The notes: generated by a model not told the origin, from the letters alone. Shown: positions 40,739 through 49,359, numbered from the stretch's first letter. The stretch: DNA of 57,966 bases from Acidovorax facilis (GCF_023913775.1 NZ_JAMXAX010000021.1:1-57966); one strand, 5' to 3'. Program-made: numbers and translations.

Positions 40739-40966
40739 TCACCCCCCATGGGGCGGCACCCGGAAGTTCTCGCTGATGTGTTTTTCCGCCCGCACCAGGG
40801 CGGCACCCAGCGCCCGCAGCCACCGCCCGCCCAGACGCAGCACCCGCCGGGGCCAGCGGCCCCCAGGGGCCGGATACTGTGGCACAGCCCCCGGCGGCTG
40901 GCAGGCGTGGGATAGGCGGGTCGTGCTTTCGGGGTCCAGACGGTTGGGATGCAACATGGCCCGCAT
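40739..40966 (-). CDS. Possible small basic protein, unknown
   Basis: A 75-residue frame (MRAMLHPNRLDPESTTRLSH start) with a basic helical segment GGRWLRALGAALVRAEKHI. It is divergent from the LysR gene at 41029. There is no clear family, and GC content alone can keep such a frame open; it is listed as tentative. The first ATG and one 9 bases later are both possible starts. Confidence 0.35.
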   Translation of the reverse strand: MRAMLHPNRLDPESTTRLSHACQPPGAVPQYPAPGGRWPRRVLRLGGRWLRALGAALVRAEKHISENFRVPPHGG

Positions 40967-40995
40967 GCTCAGGCTTGGCTTACCATCTGTAAAGT

Positions 40996-41019
40996 TGAAT
41001 TCAATGAAGCCTCAATTCA
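40996..41019. promoter_or_regulatory. Candidate LysR operator
   Basis: TGAATT and AATTCA are separated by 12 bases (CAATGAAGCCTC), just upstream of the LysR start at 41029. LysR proteins commonly bind such interrupted palindromes next to their own gene. Evidence is limited to the palindrome. Confidence 0.35.
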
Positions 41020-41028
41020 TAAAAACTG

Positions 41029-41925
41029 ATGCGTAACTTCAACCTGGACCACTTGCAGACGCTGATCGCCATTGCCGACCTGGGCAACTTTGCAGCGGCC
41101 GCACAGGCGCTGCACCTGGCGCCGCCCACCGTCAGCCTGCACATCAAGGAGCTGGAATCGCGCCTGCAGGCCGACCTGGTGGTGCGGGGTCGGCGGCAGG
41201 CCGAGCTGACGCCCCCAGGCGAGGTGCTGGTGCAGGAGGGGCGCCAGCTGCTGCTTGCCTGCGACGACCTGATGGAGCGCGTGCGCCGCCGCGCCTCGGG
41301 GCGCGAGGGCATCGTGCGTGTGGGGGTGTCGGCGGGCGTGAGCACGCGCCTGCTGCCACGCATGCTGGAGGCACTGGCCGTGCGCTGCCCCGGTGTGGAG
41401 ATCCGGCTGGAGGCCGTGGGCTCTGCCGATTCGATGCAGCGGCTCAAGGCCGGCACGCTGGACATCGGCATCATCGCCAGTCCCCAGCCGCCTTTGGCCG
41501 AGGTGCGCCAGACCCCTTGGCGCAACGACCCCATGGTGGCGCTGCTGCCTGCGGCCTGGGAGGCGCCCGCGTTCGCAACCCCTGACTGGCTGGCCACCCG
41601 CCGCTGGGCATCGTTTGCGCCCGCCACACAAATGCACGGGCTGATTGCCAACTGGTTTGGCCAGGCGGGCCACCACCCGCGCCCCTTCCTGGCGCTGAGC
41701 TACCCCGGCGCGCTCAAGAGCCTGGCGGTGGCCAGCCAGTGCGCCGCGCTGCTGCCGATGGAGGAGGTGAAGGACCTGCAGGGCACGCCCAATGTGCAGA
41801 TCCGCCCTCTGCAGCCGCCGCTCATGCGCCCCATGGCTGTGGCGCACCGCCACCAGCCACCGCCCTCACCTGCGGTGGAGGGCGTGCTGCAACTGCTGGT
41901 CGAATTTGCGGACTTTGGGGAGTAA
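41029..41925 (+). CDS. LysR-family transcriptional regulator
   Basis: A 298-residue regulator. The DNA-binding domain is standard (NLDHLQTLIAIADLGNFAAA, then PTVSLHIKELESRLQADLVV). The effector domain starts near GIVRVGVSAGVSTRLLP. Targets are not evident: the neighbours are a tentative small gene on the opposite strand and the disrupted operon downstream. It is unlike the TtuA-type LysR at 37952. Confidence 0.9.
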   Translation: MRNFNLDHLQTLIAIADLGNFAAAAQALHLAPPTVSLHIKELESRLQADLVVRGRRQAELTPPGEVLVQEGRQLLLACDDLMERVRRRASGREGIVRVGVSAGVSTRLLPRMLEALAVRCPGVEIRLEAVGSADSMQRLKAGTLDIGIIASPQPPLAEVRQTPWRNDPMVALLPAAWEAPAFATPDWLATRRWASFAPATQMHGLIANWFGQAGHHPRPFLALSYPGALKSLAVASQCAALLPMEEVKDLQGTPNVQIRPLQPPLMRPMAVAHRHQPPPSPAVEGVLQLLVEFADFGE

Positions 41926-41947
41926 CAGCTGGGCTTGCCGCCCGCCA

Positions 41948-42462
41948 TCACACGGGTGGTAAGACTGGAGCGCCTGGGGCACGCCGCACCGCAGACCGCC
42001 GCAAATAGGGCTGCACAAACAGGTACAGCCCCGTCAATAGCAGCAGCGCCAGCGGCGGCAGAGGTGCATACGTGACCCAATCCGGCGGGTTACCCGCGCC
42101 CTGCGCACGGACCACAAAATTGGCGATGACGGCTAGGGCGTGTCACCCTTCAATTCCCCCACGCGAAAGCCAGCCAGGCCGTGCAGTGCTAGGCGCCCTG
42201 AGTGCCGTGTAGCTTGGCTACACAAGCGAAGGGCAACGACGCAATGCGCGGCCTGGCTGGCTTTCCCTCCGGGCTGGCCCCGCAATGCGGCGTCTGCTTT
42301 GTCGCGTGGCTTGCCCATGGATGACTATGGGCTGCGCCCCCCTTCGCGCATCCATCCGAATTGCGCGGCCAGCGCGTGGGGGAATTGAAGAGTGGCACGC
42401 CCTGGCGTGAACGCCATCGACACCCAGCGGTGAAACCGCCGAATGCCCACGCCGGCGCTCAT
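41948..42462 (-). pseudogene. Small two-helix membrane protein gene split by element B
   Basis: The N-terminal part starts at ATG 42462, overlapping the VOC stop as ATGA, and encodes MSAGVGIRRFHRWVSMAFT. The C-terminal part resumes as LAVIANFVVRAQGAGNPPDW and later PLALLLLTGLYLFVQPYLRR, ending at TGA 41948. Between them lies element B. Removing 269 bases (element plus one 4-base target copy) joins ACG to CTA and restores an 81-residue membrane protein with two hydrophobic segments. I recall similar small proteins in related bacteria, but the function is unknown. It was the third gene of the araC-VOC operon. Confidence 0.8.
42137..42401. mobile_element. Palindromic element B, MITE-like insertion
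   Basis: 265 bp with 29-bp terminal inverted repeats (42137-42165, 42373-42401; 27 match), flanked by CTAG (42133-42136) and CTGG (42402-42405), a probable 4-bp target duplication. Nested inside is a second inverted repeat (42166-42189 with 42241-42264, 22 of 24) around hairpin TGTAGCTTGGCTACA, and a spacer with hairpin GCCCAT/ATGGGC. It has no open reading frame of note, so it would need a transposase supplied elsewhere. The CTAG target resembles that of IS5-group elements; the family is not established. Confidence 0.75.
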
Positions 42463-42884
42463 TGCGCACCTCCGGCCGCGAGCTGGATCAGCTTCCAGCC
42501 ATTGCCCGCCGGGTCCCGAAACCCCGCATCCACATTGCCGTACCGGTCCACGGGCTCCTGCGTGAACTCCACACCCTGGTCGCGCAGCCGGGCATACGCA
42601 GCGCGGCAATCTGCCACATGCAACACCAGCGGCGGCATGGCGCCCTTGGCCACCATGGCGCGCAGCGTCTGCGCCGTGGCGGCATCGTGGATGGGAGGGC
42701 CGGGTGTGAACAGCCCCAGCTGAAAGTCTGGCTGATCGGGGTGCTGCACCGTCAGCCAGCGGTAGGGGCCGTTGCGCACGTCGGTGTGCACACGAAACCC
42801 CAGCTTGCCCACATAGAACGCAAGCGCTTCGTCCTGGTCGTCCACATACACACCCACCACACCAACGCCTTGGTTCTTCGTCAT
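42459..42884 (-). CDS. VOC-family protein of the araC operon
   Basis: A 141-residue VOC protein: GVGVVGVYVDDQDEALAFYV, RWLTVQHPDQPDFQLGLF, and GFRDPAGNGWKLIQL near the end. ATG 42884 follows AAGGAG; a frame extending to 43028 would run into element C and is rejected. Located downstream of the araC-type gene and coupled to the disrupted membrane gene by ATGA. Substrate unknown; detoxification is often proposed for such pairs. Confidence 0.88.
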   Translation of the reverse strand: MTKNQGVGVVGVYVDDQDEALAFYVGKLGFRVHTDVRNGPYRWLTVQHPDQPDFQLGLFTPGPPIHDAATAQTLRAMVAKGAMPPLVLHVADCRAAYARLRDQGVEFTQEPVDRYGNVDAGFRDPAGNGWKLIQLAAGGAQ

Positions 42885-42903
42885 CAGATCTCCTTGGTTG
42901 CTA

Positions 42904-43173
42904 AGAGCCTGTTCAAGGTCTTTTTGGAGATCGCATTGGAGTGCAATCGGGAGGAGTGGATGCTTCGGATGCGCCGCATGGGCTCGTGCCCATGCAAGCA
43001 GCCGGGGCGTCCAATCGCCCGATTTCACTCCAACCCTTCGGGCAAGTGCCTTGCCGGGCGGTCTGCGGCGTTGCGGCGCTTGCCAATAGCCGAGCTATTG
43101 GCTGCCCACCGCGCCTTGCATCCCATCCCGGCAAGGTACTTGTGCGACTCCAAAAAGACCTTGAACAGGCTCT
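42904..43173. repeat. Palindromic element C
   Basis: About 270 bp with perfect 26-bp outer arms (42904-42929, 43148-43173), flanked by CTAA(G) and CTAG(G). It contains hairpin GCATGGG/CCCATGC, inner arms AAGTGCCTTGCCGGG and CCCGGCAAGGTACTT, and central hairpin CCAATAGCCGAGCTATTGG. The order of parts is that of element B read in reverse, though arm sequences differ. Its right end overlaps the araC stop codon, and it sits between araC and the VOC gene. Confidence 0.78.
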
Positions 43174-43708
43174 AGGACGGGTTTGTACCTTCCGCCAGGC
43201 GGCGGCGCTTCTCCAAAACTGCTGTGGTGAGGTCGGGACGCTGTGCGGCTTTCAACACACAGGCGGGCACCCGGTCCAGTGGCGTGGCATTGGCCTGGGC
43301 CTCCCTGCGCACCCCACTGGGGCTCATCCCCGTGATGTCGCGAAAGATGCGCCCGAAGGTGCCCAGGCTCTCCCAGCCGGTGGCAAAGGCGATCTCGGTG
43401 ATGGGCAAGTTCGTATCGCGCAGCAGCGTGGTGGCCTGCTCGATGCGGCGGGTCAGCAGGTAGCGGTGGGGCGGAATGCCGAACGCCTGCCGGAACGAGC
43501 GGGCGAAGTGCGCCTCCGACACCCCGCTGACCTCGGCCAGCCGCTGCACGGGCCAGGCCTCGTGCGATGCGGCGTCCATGCGGTCCTTGGCGCGCAGCAG
43601 GCGGCGCAACAGGGTCGGGTCCTGCGGCGCAATAGCCGCACCCGACGTCTGTTTCGACGGCGCGGCGGGCGCGCTGGAGGGCAATGGGTGCGGGCGCTCA
43701 AACGGCAT
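43172..43708 (-). CDS. AraC-family transcriptional regulator (HTH only)
   Basis: A 178-residue protein with a two-helix-turn-helix AraC domain: WPVQRLAEVSGVSEAHFARS, GIPPHRYLLTRRIEQATTLL, ITEIAFATGWESLGTFGRIF. No effector-binding domain is present; a short proline/alanine-rich N-terminus precedes it. ATG 43708 chosen as first codon before the conserved part; further upstream codons give low-complexity sequence. It probably controls the VOC gene downstream. The stop codon overlaps element C by two bases. Confidence 0.85.
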   Translation of the reverse strand: MPFERPHPLPSSAPAAPSKQTSGAAIAPQDPTLLRRLLRAKDRMDAASHEAWPVQRLAEVSGVSEAHFARSFRQAFGIPPHRYLLTRRIEQATTLLRDTNLPITEIAFATGWESLGTFGRIFRDITGMSPSGVRREAQANATPLDRVPACVLKAAQRPDLTTAVLEKRRRLAEGTNPS

Positions 43709-43796
43709 GCGCGAAGCATATCGCCTTGGGTTCTGGCGACCCGCCCGATTTTCCCGGGCAGGGACTGCTGCTGGCACACACACTCGGAGCCGCTTT

Positions 43797-44819
43797 TCAG
43801 GCTACCTGCACATCGCCAAAGACTTCGAGCGCCTGGCCGTTCAGCGCCCGCAACGTGTCCATGGAGTCCACCGCCTCGCCCAAGGCCAGCGCACCGCTGC
43901 GCTGGTACGCCGGGGCCATCAGGCGCTGCGCGGCCTCCAGCACCAGGGGCGCCGTGACGGCATAGATGTCCTGGCCGCGCACACCGGCCGTACGCACCAC
44001 GCCGTTCTGCACCAGCCGCACCACCAGTTCAAAACGCTGGGCCGACCGGCCGCTGCCATCCACCGCCGTGGGCGGCGGGGTGCTGGCATCGCGGATGTCG
44101 GCCAGGGCCGAGCGGTTGATGAGCGAGCGGATGGTATCGGCCTGCAGGTGGTGGGCCAGGGTGATGGTCTCGCTGAACGGCAGTTCCACCATGGCATAGG
44201 TCGCCAGGGGCGCGGCAAAGGTCCAGTCGGGCACGTCGGCGGCGGGCACCAGCGGCACCAGGCGCCCGCCCTGTACCACCTGGCGCTGCGCCTTGTTGCG
44301 CTCGCCCGTCAGACGCGTGCCTTCGGTGGGCCACCAGCGGTCCAGCCCCATGGCCACGGTGATCTCGTCGATGGGGCCGGGAGCGGCGAGCGCGCTGGCC
44401 AGCAGGTCGGCCAAGCCACCGTAGAAACCGGCAGCGGGCACCACCACGCGCCCGGCAGCCACGGCGGGCGCCTGCAGATCGGCAAAAGTGGCCTGGGCGC
44501 TGGGCTGCTCGGCGGTCACATCGATGTAGTGGGCGCCCGCCTGCAGCGCGGCCTGCGCCACCGGGGCGGCCGTGTCCATGAAGGGCCCCGCGCAGTGGAT
44601 GACCACGCCACAACCGGCAAAGGCCTGCACCAGCGCCGCCGGGTCGTCCAGCGCCGCCACGCGGCACTCCACCCCCGAGGGAAACAGCGCAGCCAGCCGG
44701 ACGGCATTGCGCCCCACAGCCACCACGCGCAGGCCACGGCGCAAGGCCTCCTGCACCACAAACTGGCCGGTATGGCCGCTGGCACCGTACACCGCGATGG
44801 AAGAAACAGAGGATGTCAT
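43797..44819 (-). CDS. Saccharopine dehydrogenase-like NAD(P)-binding protein
   Basis: A 340-residue protein with Rossmann motif VYGASGHTGQFVVQEALRRG and the family block VIHCAGPFMDTAAPVAQAAL, YIDVTAE. This fold covers saccharopine dehydrogenases and trans-acting enoyl reductases; the true substrate is unknown. Divergent from a TetR-type gene across a double palindromic operator, it is a probable TetR target. Confidence 0.88.
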   Translation of the reverse strand: MTSSVSSIAVYGASGHTGQFVVQEALRRGLRVVAVGRNAVRLAALFPSGVECRVAALDDPAALVQAFAGCGVVIHCAGPFMDTAAPVAQAALQAGAHYIDVTAEQPSAQATFADLQAPAVAAGRVVVPAAGFYGGLADLLASALAAPGPIDEITVAMGLDRWWPTEGTRLTGERNKAQRQVVQGGRLVPLVPAADVPDWTFAAPLATYAMVELPFSETITLAHHLQADTIRSLINRSALADIRDASTPPPTAVDGSGRSAQRFELVVRLVQNGVVRTAGVRGQDIYAVTAPLVLEAAQRLMAPAYQRSGALALGEAVDSMDTLRALNGQALEVFGDVQVA

Positions 44820-44859
44820 GGAGAACCTTTCGGGAAAGAAGTGGAGGGAAAAATTAACG

Positions 44860-44903
44860 ATACAGACCTGTCTGTTCTTTGAAGATTACAGACAGGTCTG
44901 TAT
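44860..44903. promoter_or_regulatory. Double TetR operator
   Basis: Two perfect 14-bp palindromes, ACAGACCTGTCTGT (44862-44875) and ACAGACAGGTCTGT (44888-44901), centred 26 bp apart. The second is the reverse complement of the first, so the whole is one 16+12+16 inverted repeat. Location between divergent TetR and dehydrogenase genes fits autoregulation. Confidence 0.85.
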
Positions 44904-44904
44904 C

Positions 44905-45594
44905 ATGTCAAGCATGGCTGCACATTCTTTTTCCCATCCCCTCCCGGCAACCACGCCAGGCCCCCGCCCCAAGCCCGAATCACGGCCCGCGTCGCGGCGC
45001 GCTGCGACGGCCTCCAGCGAGCCCGTGCAGGACGTGCGCGAGCGCATCCTCGACACGGCGTCGAGCCTGTTCTACCAACGCGGTGTGCGCGCCGTGGGGG
45101 TGGACCTGGTGGTGGCCGAAGCGGCCGTGGCCAAGACCAGCCTGTACCGCTACTTCCCCACCAAGGACGACCTCATCGTGGCGTTTCTGGAGCGTGAAGA
45201 CGTGGACTTCTGGGGCCTGTGGGATGCGGTGGCGGCGCAGCATGCCGAGGACCCCGCAGGCGAGTTGCAGGCCCACATGCAGTGGATCGGCGAGCGGCTG
45301 GGCCGCTCCAACTACCGGGGCTGCCCGCAGATCAACGTGGCGGCCGAATTTGCCGAGCAGGACCACCCTGCCCGCCGCGTGGCGCAGCAGCACATGGTGA
45401 CGCTGCGCGGCCGCCTGCACGGTATTGCAGAGCGGCTGGGCGTGCCCCGGCCCGAGGCCCTGGCGGCCCAGCTGGCTGTGCTCATCAATGGGGCTTTTGT
45501 GAGTTCAGGCCTGCTCAGCGGCGAGGAGGCGACACCCGTGCTGCAGGCCGCGGTGCAGGCCTTGCTGGCGGGTGCGCGGGCAGGCAACAAGTAG
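44905..45594 (+). CDS. TetR-family transcriptional regulator
   Basis: A 229-residue repressor with an N-terminal Pro/Ser/Ala-rich tail of about 45 residues and the TetR helix-turn-helix (ILDTASSLFYQRGVRAVGV, AAVAKTSLYRYFPTKDDLI). ATG 44905 lies directly after the operator; a second ATG at 44914 is possible. Binding at the flanking palindromes would block both promoters. The ligand is unknown. Confidence 0.9.
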   Translation: MSSMAAHSFSHPLPATTPGPRPKPESRPASRRAATASSEPVQDVRERILDTASSLFYQRGVRAVGVDLVVAEAAVAKTSLYRYFPTKDDLIVAFLEREDVDFWGLWDAVAAQHAEDPAGELQAHMQWIGERLGRSNYRGCPQINVAAEFAEQDHPARRVAQQHMVTLRGRLHGIAERLGVPRPEALAAQLAVLINGAFVSSGLLSGEEATPVLQAAVQALLAGARAGNK

Positions 45595-45610
45595 CGCAAC
45601 AGCTGCTCAA

Positions 45611-45650
45611 AAAACAAAAAGGCCCTCGCTCGTCGCGAGGGCCTTTTTTG
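45611..45650. terminator. Bidirectional terminator between tetR and pmbA
   Basis: GGCCCTCGC and GCGAGGGCC form a perfect 9-bp stem around TCGTC, A-rich on the left and T-rich on the right. It serves the convergent tetR and pmbA genes. Confidence 0.92.
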
Positions 45651-45693
45651 CATCAGCGCGGCCCTTTGCGGCGGCTGCGCTACGGACCAGGCG

Positions 45694-47136
45694 TTAGCTC
45701 CCCGCCACCTTCATGCGGTTGACCAGGATGGAGCCCACGGTCTTGGCGCCGTAGTTGTAGGCATCCGCACCCACGGCCTCAATGCCCTTGAGCATGTCTT
45801 TGAGGTTGCCCGCGATGGTGATCTCGTGCACCGGGTAGGCGATCTTGCCGTTCTCCACCCAGAAGCCGCTCGCGCCGCGCGAATAGTCGCCGGTCACGTA
45901 GTTCACGCCCTGGCCCATCAGCTCCACCACAAAGAGGCCCGTGCCCAGCTTTTGCAGCATGGCGTCGAGGTTGTCGCTGGCTTGCGTGAGGCGCGAGGTC
46001 ATCACCAGGTTGTGCGAGCCGCCCGCATTGCCCGTGGTCTTCATGCCCAGTTTGCGGGCCGAGTAGCTGGACAGGAAGTAGCCCTCGACGCGCCCTCCTT
46101 TGACCACCTTGCGCAGCGCCACGCGCACGCCTTCTTCGTCGAACGGCGAGCTGCCCTTGCCGCGCAGGATGAAGGGGTCTTCCAGGATGTCGATGTGCTT
46201 GGGGAAGACCATCTTGCCCAGCGAGTCGAGCAAGAAGCTGCTCTTGCGGTACAGCGAGCCGCCGCTGACGGCCTGCACAAAGCCGCCCAGCAGGCCGGCG
46301 GCCAGGGTGGATTCGAACAACACCGGGCATTGCGTGGTGGGGATCTTGCGGCTGCCCAGGCGGCTCAACGCGCGCTGCGCGGCGTAGCGGCCCACGGCCT
46401 CTGGCGATGCCAGTTCGGTGGCGTCGCGCATGGAGCTGTACCAGGCATCGCGCTGCATCTCGGCGTTGCGGCCGGGCAGCGAGGCGATGGGTGCGACGGA
46501 GAAGCTGTGGCGCGAACTGGCATAGCCGCCGCGAAAGCCGCGTGTGTGGGCGCTGAAGAAGTGGCTTTGCTGGGCCGACACGCCCGCGCCTTCGCTGTTG
46601 GTGATGCGGCGGTGCGTCTTGAGCGCGGCGGCCTCGCAGGCCTTGGCGATTTCAGCGGCCTCTTCGCTGGTGATGGCCCAGGGGTGGAACAGGTCCAGGT
46701 CACGGTGCGTGTCGGCCGGGGCGATGTCATCGGCGTCCGGCAGGCCTGCCATGGGATCTTCGGCCGTGAAACGGGCGATGTCGTAGGCTGCCTGCACGGT
46801 CTGCTCGATGGCCTTGTTCGAGAAATCGGACGTGCTGGCGTTGCCACGGCGTTTGCCAAGGTACACCGTCACGCCCAGGGATTTATCGCGGTTGCGCTCC
46901 ACGTTCTCCAGCTCGCCCTTGCGCACGCTGACCGACAGGCCGCAGCCCTCGGACGCCTCGGCGCCTGCGTCGGTGGCGCCGAGCTTTTTGGCATGGGCCA
47001 GGGCGCGGTCCACGAGGTCTTCAAAGAACGCGCGGCTGTAGCTGAAGCCGTTGTCAGGGGTGCGGGAGGTGGCAGGCGCGGGCGCAGCGGCAGCCGCGCT
47101 TTGGGCGCGCGCGGCGTGGGTGGAGGGTTTATTCAT
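45694..47136 (-). CDS. pmbA: Metalloprotease PmbA (TldE)
   Basis: A 480-residue subunit of the TldD/TldE protease, which in E. coli processes peptide antibiotics and antitoxins. N-terminal part: ATDAGAEASEGCGLSVSVRK; C-terminal: TGNAGGSHNLVM, GTGLFVVELMGQGVNYVTGD and RGASGFWVENGKIAYPVHEI. TldE lacks the zinc site of its partner TldD, which is not in the window. Start 47136 precedes an alanine-rich tail; in-frame codons upstream would overlap the yjgA promoter region. Confidence 0.93.
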   Translation of the reverse strand: MNKPSTHAARAQSAAAAAPAPATSRTPDNGFSYSRAFFEDLVDRALAHAKKLGATDAGAEASEGCGLSVSVRKGELENVERNRDKSLGVTVYLGKRRGNASTSDFSNKAIEQTVQAAYDIARFTAEDPMAGLPDADDIAPADTHRDLDLFHPWAITSEEAAEIAKACEAAALKTHRRITNSEGAGVSAQQSHFFSAHTRGFRGGYASSRHSFSVAPIASLPGRNAEMQRDAWYSSMRDATELASPEAVGRYAAQRALSRLGSRKIPTTQCPVLFESTLAAGLLGGFVQAVSGGSLYRKSSFLLDSLGKMVFPKHIDILEDPFILRGKGSSPFDEEGVRVALRKVVKGGRVEGYFLSSYSARKLGMKTTGNAGGSHNLVMTSRLTQASDNLDAMLQKLGTGLFVVELMGQGVNYVTGDYSRGASGFWVENGKIAYPVHEITIAGNLKDMLKGIEAVGADAYNYGAKTVGSILVNRMKVAGS

Positions 47137-47200
47137 AGCGGCAGCTATGATACTTGCCGCTGTGGCGCGCTCTGCGCCGCTTCTCTTTTTGCCCCCACCC

Positions 47201-47872
47201 ATGTCACGCAAACCCAAAAAAGGCTACTTTGTGCGAGGCCAGTTCGTTGCCGAAGGCAGCGAAATGGACATTCAGCTCAAGGCCGAACTCAAAGGCACGC
47301 CCGATGCCAGCCGCACCGATCTCAAGCGCGAAAGCGACGAACTGCAGGAGCTGGGCAAAGAGCTTTTGAGCTTGCGCGCCGACCTGTTCGAGGCGGTGGG
47401 ACTGCCCGACAAGCTGGTGGACGCGCTGGCGGAGGCCAAGCGCATCACCAACTTTGAAGGCAAGCGCCGCCAGATGCAGTACGTGGGCAAGATCATGCGC
47501 AAGCTCGAACCCGAGCTGGTGCAGGCCGCCCGCCAGGCGCTGGAAGAGCAGCACAAGGGCTCGGCCACCGAAAAGATGCAGTTGCACCTGGCCGAACACT
47601 GGCGCGACCGCCTGATTGCCGACGATGACGCGCTGGCCCCCTGGATGGCCGAGCACCCCACCACCGACACGCAGCAGTTGCGCGCGCTAATCCGCCAAGC
47701 CCGCAAGGACGCACAGCCTGCGGGCAAGGAGGCCAATGTCCAGGTCTCGCAAGGCCTGGCCCCGCGCAAGGGCCGCGCCTACCGCGAGCTGTTCCAGCTG
47801 GTGCGCGAGCACCTGGGCGGCACGGGTGCAGACGACGCCAGCGATATCGATGAGGACCACGGCGATGAGTGA
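47201..47872 (+). CDS. yjgA: Ribosome-associated protein YjgA (DUF615)
   Basis: A 223-residue DUF615 protein, known in E. coli to associate with late 50S subunits. Family blocks LKRESDELQELGKELLSL, ITNFEGKRRQMQYVGKIMRK and HWRDRLIADDDAL are clear. N-terminal basic tail MSRKPKKGYFVRGQ and an acidic C-terminus. Divergent from pmbA, as in many proteobacteria. It overlaps mogA by eight bases. Confidence 0.94.
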   Translation: MSRKPKKGYFVRGQFVAEGSEMDIQLKAELKGTPDASRTDLKRESDELQELGKELLSLRADLFEAVGLPDKLVDALAEAKRITNFEGKRRQMQYVGKIMRKLEPELVQAARQALEEQHKGSATEKMQLHLAEHWRDRLIADDDALAPWMAEHPTTDTQQLRALIRQARKDAQPAGKEANVQVSQGLAPRKGRAYRELFQLVREHLGGTGADDASDIDEDHGDE

Positions 47873-48473
47873 GCCTTCCGCCCTGCACGACCCGGTGAAG
47901 ATCGGCATCGTCTCCATCAGCGACCGCGCCAGCAGCGGTGTCTATGAAGACAAGGGCCTGCCCGCGCTGCAGGACTGGCTCACGCGCGCACTGCACAACC
48001 CCATCACCTTCGAATCGCGCCTGATCCCCGACGAGCAGGAAGGCATCAGCGCGGCGCTGATCGAACTGGTCAACGCAGGCTGTTGCCTGGTGCTGACCAC
48101 CGGCGGCACGGGCCCTGCCTTGCGCGACGTGACGCCCGAGGCCACGTTGGCCGTGGCGCACAAGGAGATGCCGGGCTTTGGCGAGCAGATGCGCCAGATC
48201 AGCCTGAAGTTCGTGCCCACCGCCATCCTCTCGCGCCAGGTGGCCGTGGTGCGCGACCAGAGCCTCATCATCAACCTGCCCGGCCAGCCCAAGGCCATTG
48301 CCGAGACGCTGGAGGGCCTGAAGGAGGCCGACGGCAAGCAAATCGTGCCCGGCATCTTTGCGGCCGTACCCTACTGCGTGGACCTGATTGGCGGGCCGTA
48401 TCTGGAAACGCGGGACGAGGTCTGCAAAGCGTTCCGCCCCAAGAGCGCTGTGCGGGCAACTCGCCCAGCTTGA
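47865..48473 (+). CDS. mogA: Molybdopterin adenylyltransferase
   Basis: A 202-residue enzyme that adenylates molybdopterin before molybdenum insertion. GIVSISDRASSGVYEDKGLP, TTGGTGPALRDVTPEAT and the PGQPKAIAETLEG segment are typical of MogA. ATG 47865 overlaps the yjgA stop. The cofactor is needed by NasA (18272-21109) in this window, though not co-located. Confidence 0.94.
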   Translation: MSEPSALHDPVKIGIVSISDRASSGVYEDKGLPALQDWLTRALHNPITFESRLIPDEQEGISAALIELVNAGCCLVLTTGGTGPALRDVTPEATLAVAHKEMPGFGEQMRQISLKFVPTAILSRQVAVVRDQSLIINLPGQPKAIAETLEGLKEADGKQIVPGIFAAVPYCVDLIGGPYLETRDEVCKAFRPKSAVRATRPA

Positions 48474-48488
48474 TACTTCAGAATCTGA

Positions 48489-48548
48489 AGCAAATAGAGC
48501 CGCTAGCGCTTACTCGATAAGCGCAAGCAGCTATATTTTTCATAGCAA
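48489..48548. repeat. REP-like repeat between mogA and cysE
   Basis: Full copy: AAATAGAGCCGCTAGCGCTT, CGATAAGCGCAAGCAGCTAT and TTTTTCATAGCAA. It separates convergent genes. Confidence 0.65.
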
Positions 48549-48579
48549 CAAAATAAAACAGGGCAGCGCAGGCACGCCG

Positions 48580-49359
48580 CTACTTGCCCACCAGTTCGTT
48601 CAGCTTGCCCGCCTCGAACTGCTCCTTGAGCGCAGCATCACACGGCACGCAGTCCTTGTTCTGCGGGTTGGTGGACAGCTTCTCGATGGCCTGCCACAGC
48701 AGCGCGATCTGGTGCTCCTGCGACGAGGCGTTGTCGATCAACCCGCGCATGGCCTGCGAGAGCGGATCGTCCTCCTGCGTGATGCCATAGGCCGTGAACT
48801 TGCGCGCCTGCTGCGGCTCGGTCACGTCCGCGCTTTCGCCAGCTTTGGACGGGATGATCCGGGCCGGAATGCCCACCGCCGTGGCGCCCGCAGGCACCGG
48901 CTTGATGACCACGGCATTGCTGCCGATCTTCGCGCCGTCACCCACTTCAAAGCCGCCGAGCACCTTGGCGCCCGCACTCACCACCACGTCCTTGCCCAAC
49001 GTGGGATGGCGCTTGGCACCTTTGTACAGCGAGGTACCGCCCAGCGTGACGCCCTGGTAGATGGTGCAGCCGTCGCCGATCTCGGCGGTCTCGCCCACCA
49101 CCACGCCCATCGCATGGTCGAAGAACACGCGCTCGCCAATCTTCGCACCGGGGTGAATCTCGATGCCTGTGAACCAGCGCGCAAAATGCGAAATAAAGCG
49201 ACCGAGCCATTTCAGGCCGTGGTGCCAGCACCAGTGGGCGGGGCGATGCAGCCAGATCGCGTGCAGGCCCGGATAACAGGTGATCACTTCCCACGTGCTG
49301 CGCGCGGCAGGATCGCGGTCGAGGATGCACTGGATATCGGAGCGCAGGCGGGCGAACAT
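48580..49359 (-). CDS. cysE: Serine O-acetyltransferase
   Basis: A 259-residue enzyme that makes O-acetylserine for cysteine synthesis. N-terminal helical region ([20 protein letters not shown]) and a left-handed beta-helix of hexapeptide repeats ([56 protein letters not shown]). The catalytic His is in the DHAMG segment. The C-terminal tail (about 80 residues, ending KLNELVGK) is longer than in short SATs. Confidence 0.95.
   Translation of the reverse strand: MFARLRSDIQCILDRDPAARSTWEVITCYPGLHAIWLHRPAHWCWHHGLKWLGRFISHFARWFTGIEIHPGAKIGERVFFDHAMGVVVGETAEIGDGCTIYQGVTLGGTSLYKGAKRHPTLGKDVVVSAGAKVLGGFEVGDGAKIGSNAVVIKPVPAGATAVGIPARIIPSKAGESADVTEPQQARKFTAYGITQEDDPLSQAMRGLIDNASSQEHQIALLWQAIEKLSTNPQNKDCVPCDAALKEQFEAGKLNELVGK

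Noticed and set aside
42137-42401. Open frames across element B as genes
   Set aside because: The frames are created by palindromic sequence and have no protein character; flanking halves of one gene explain the region better.
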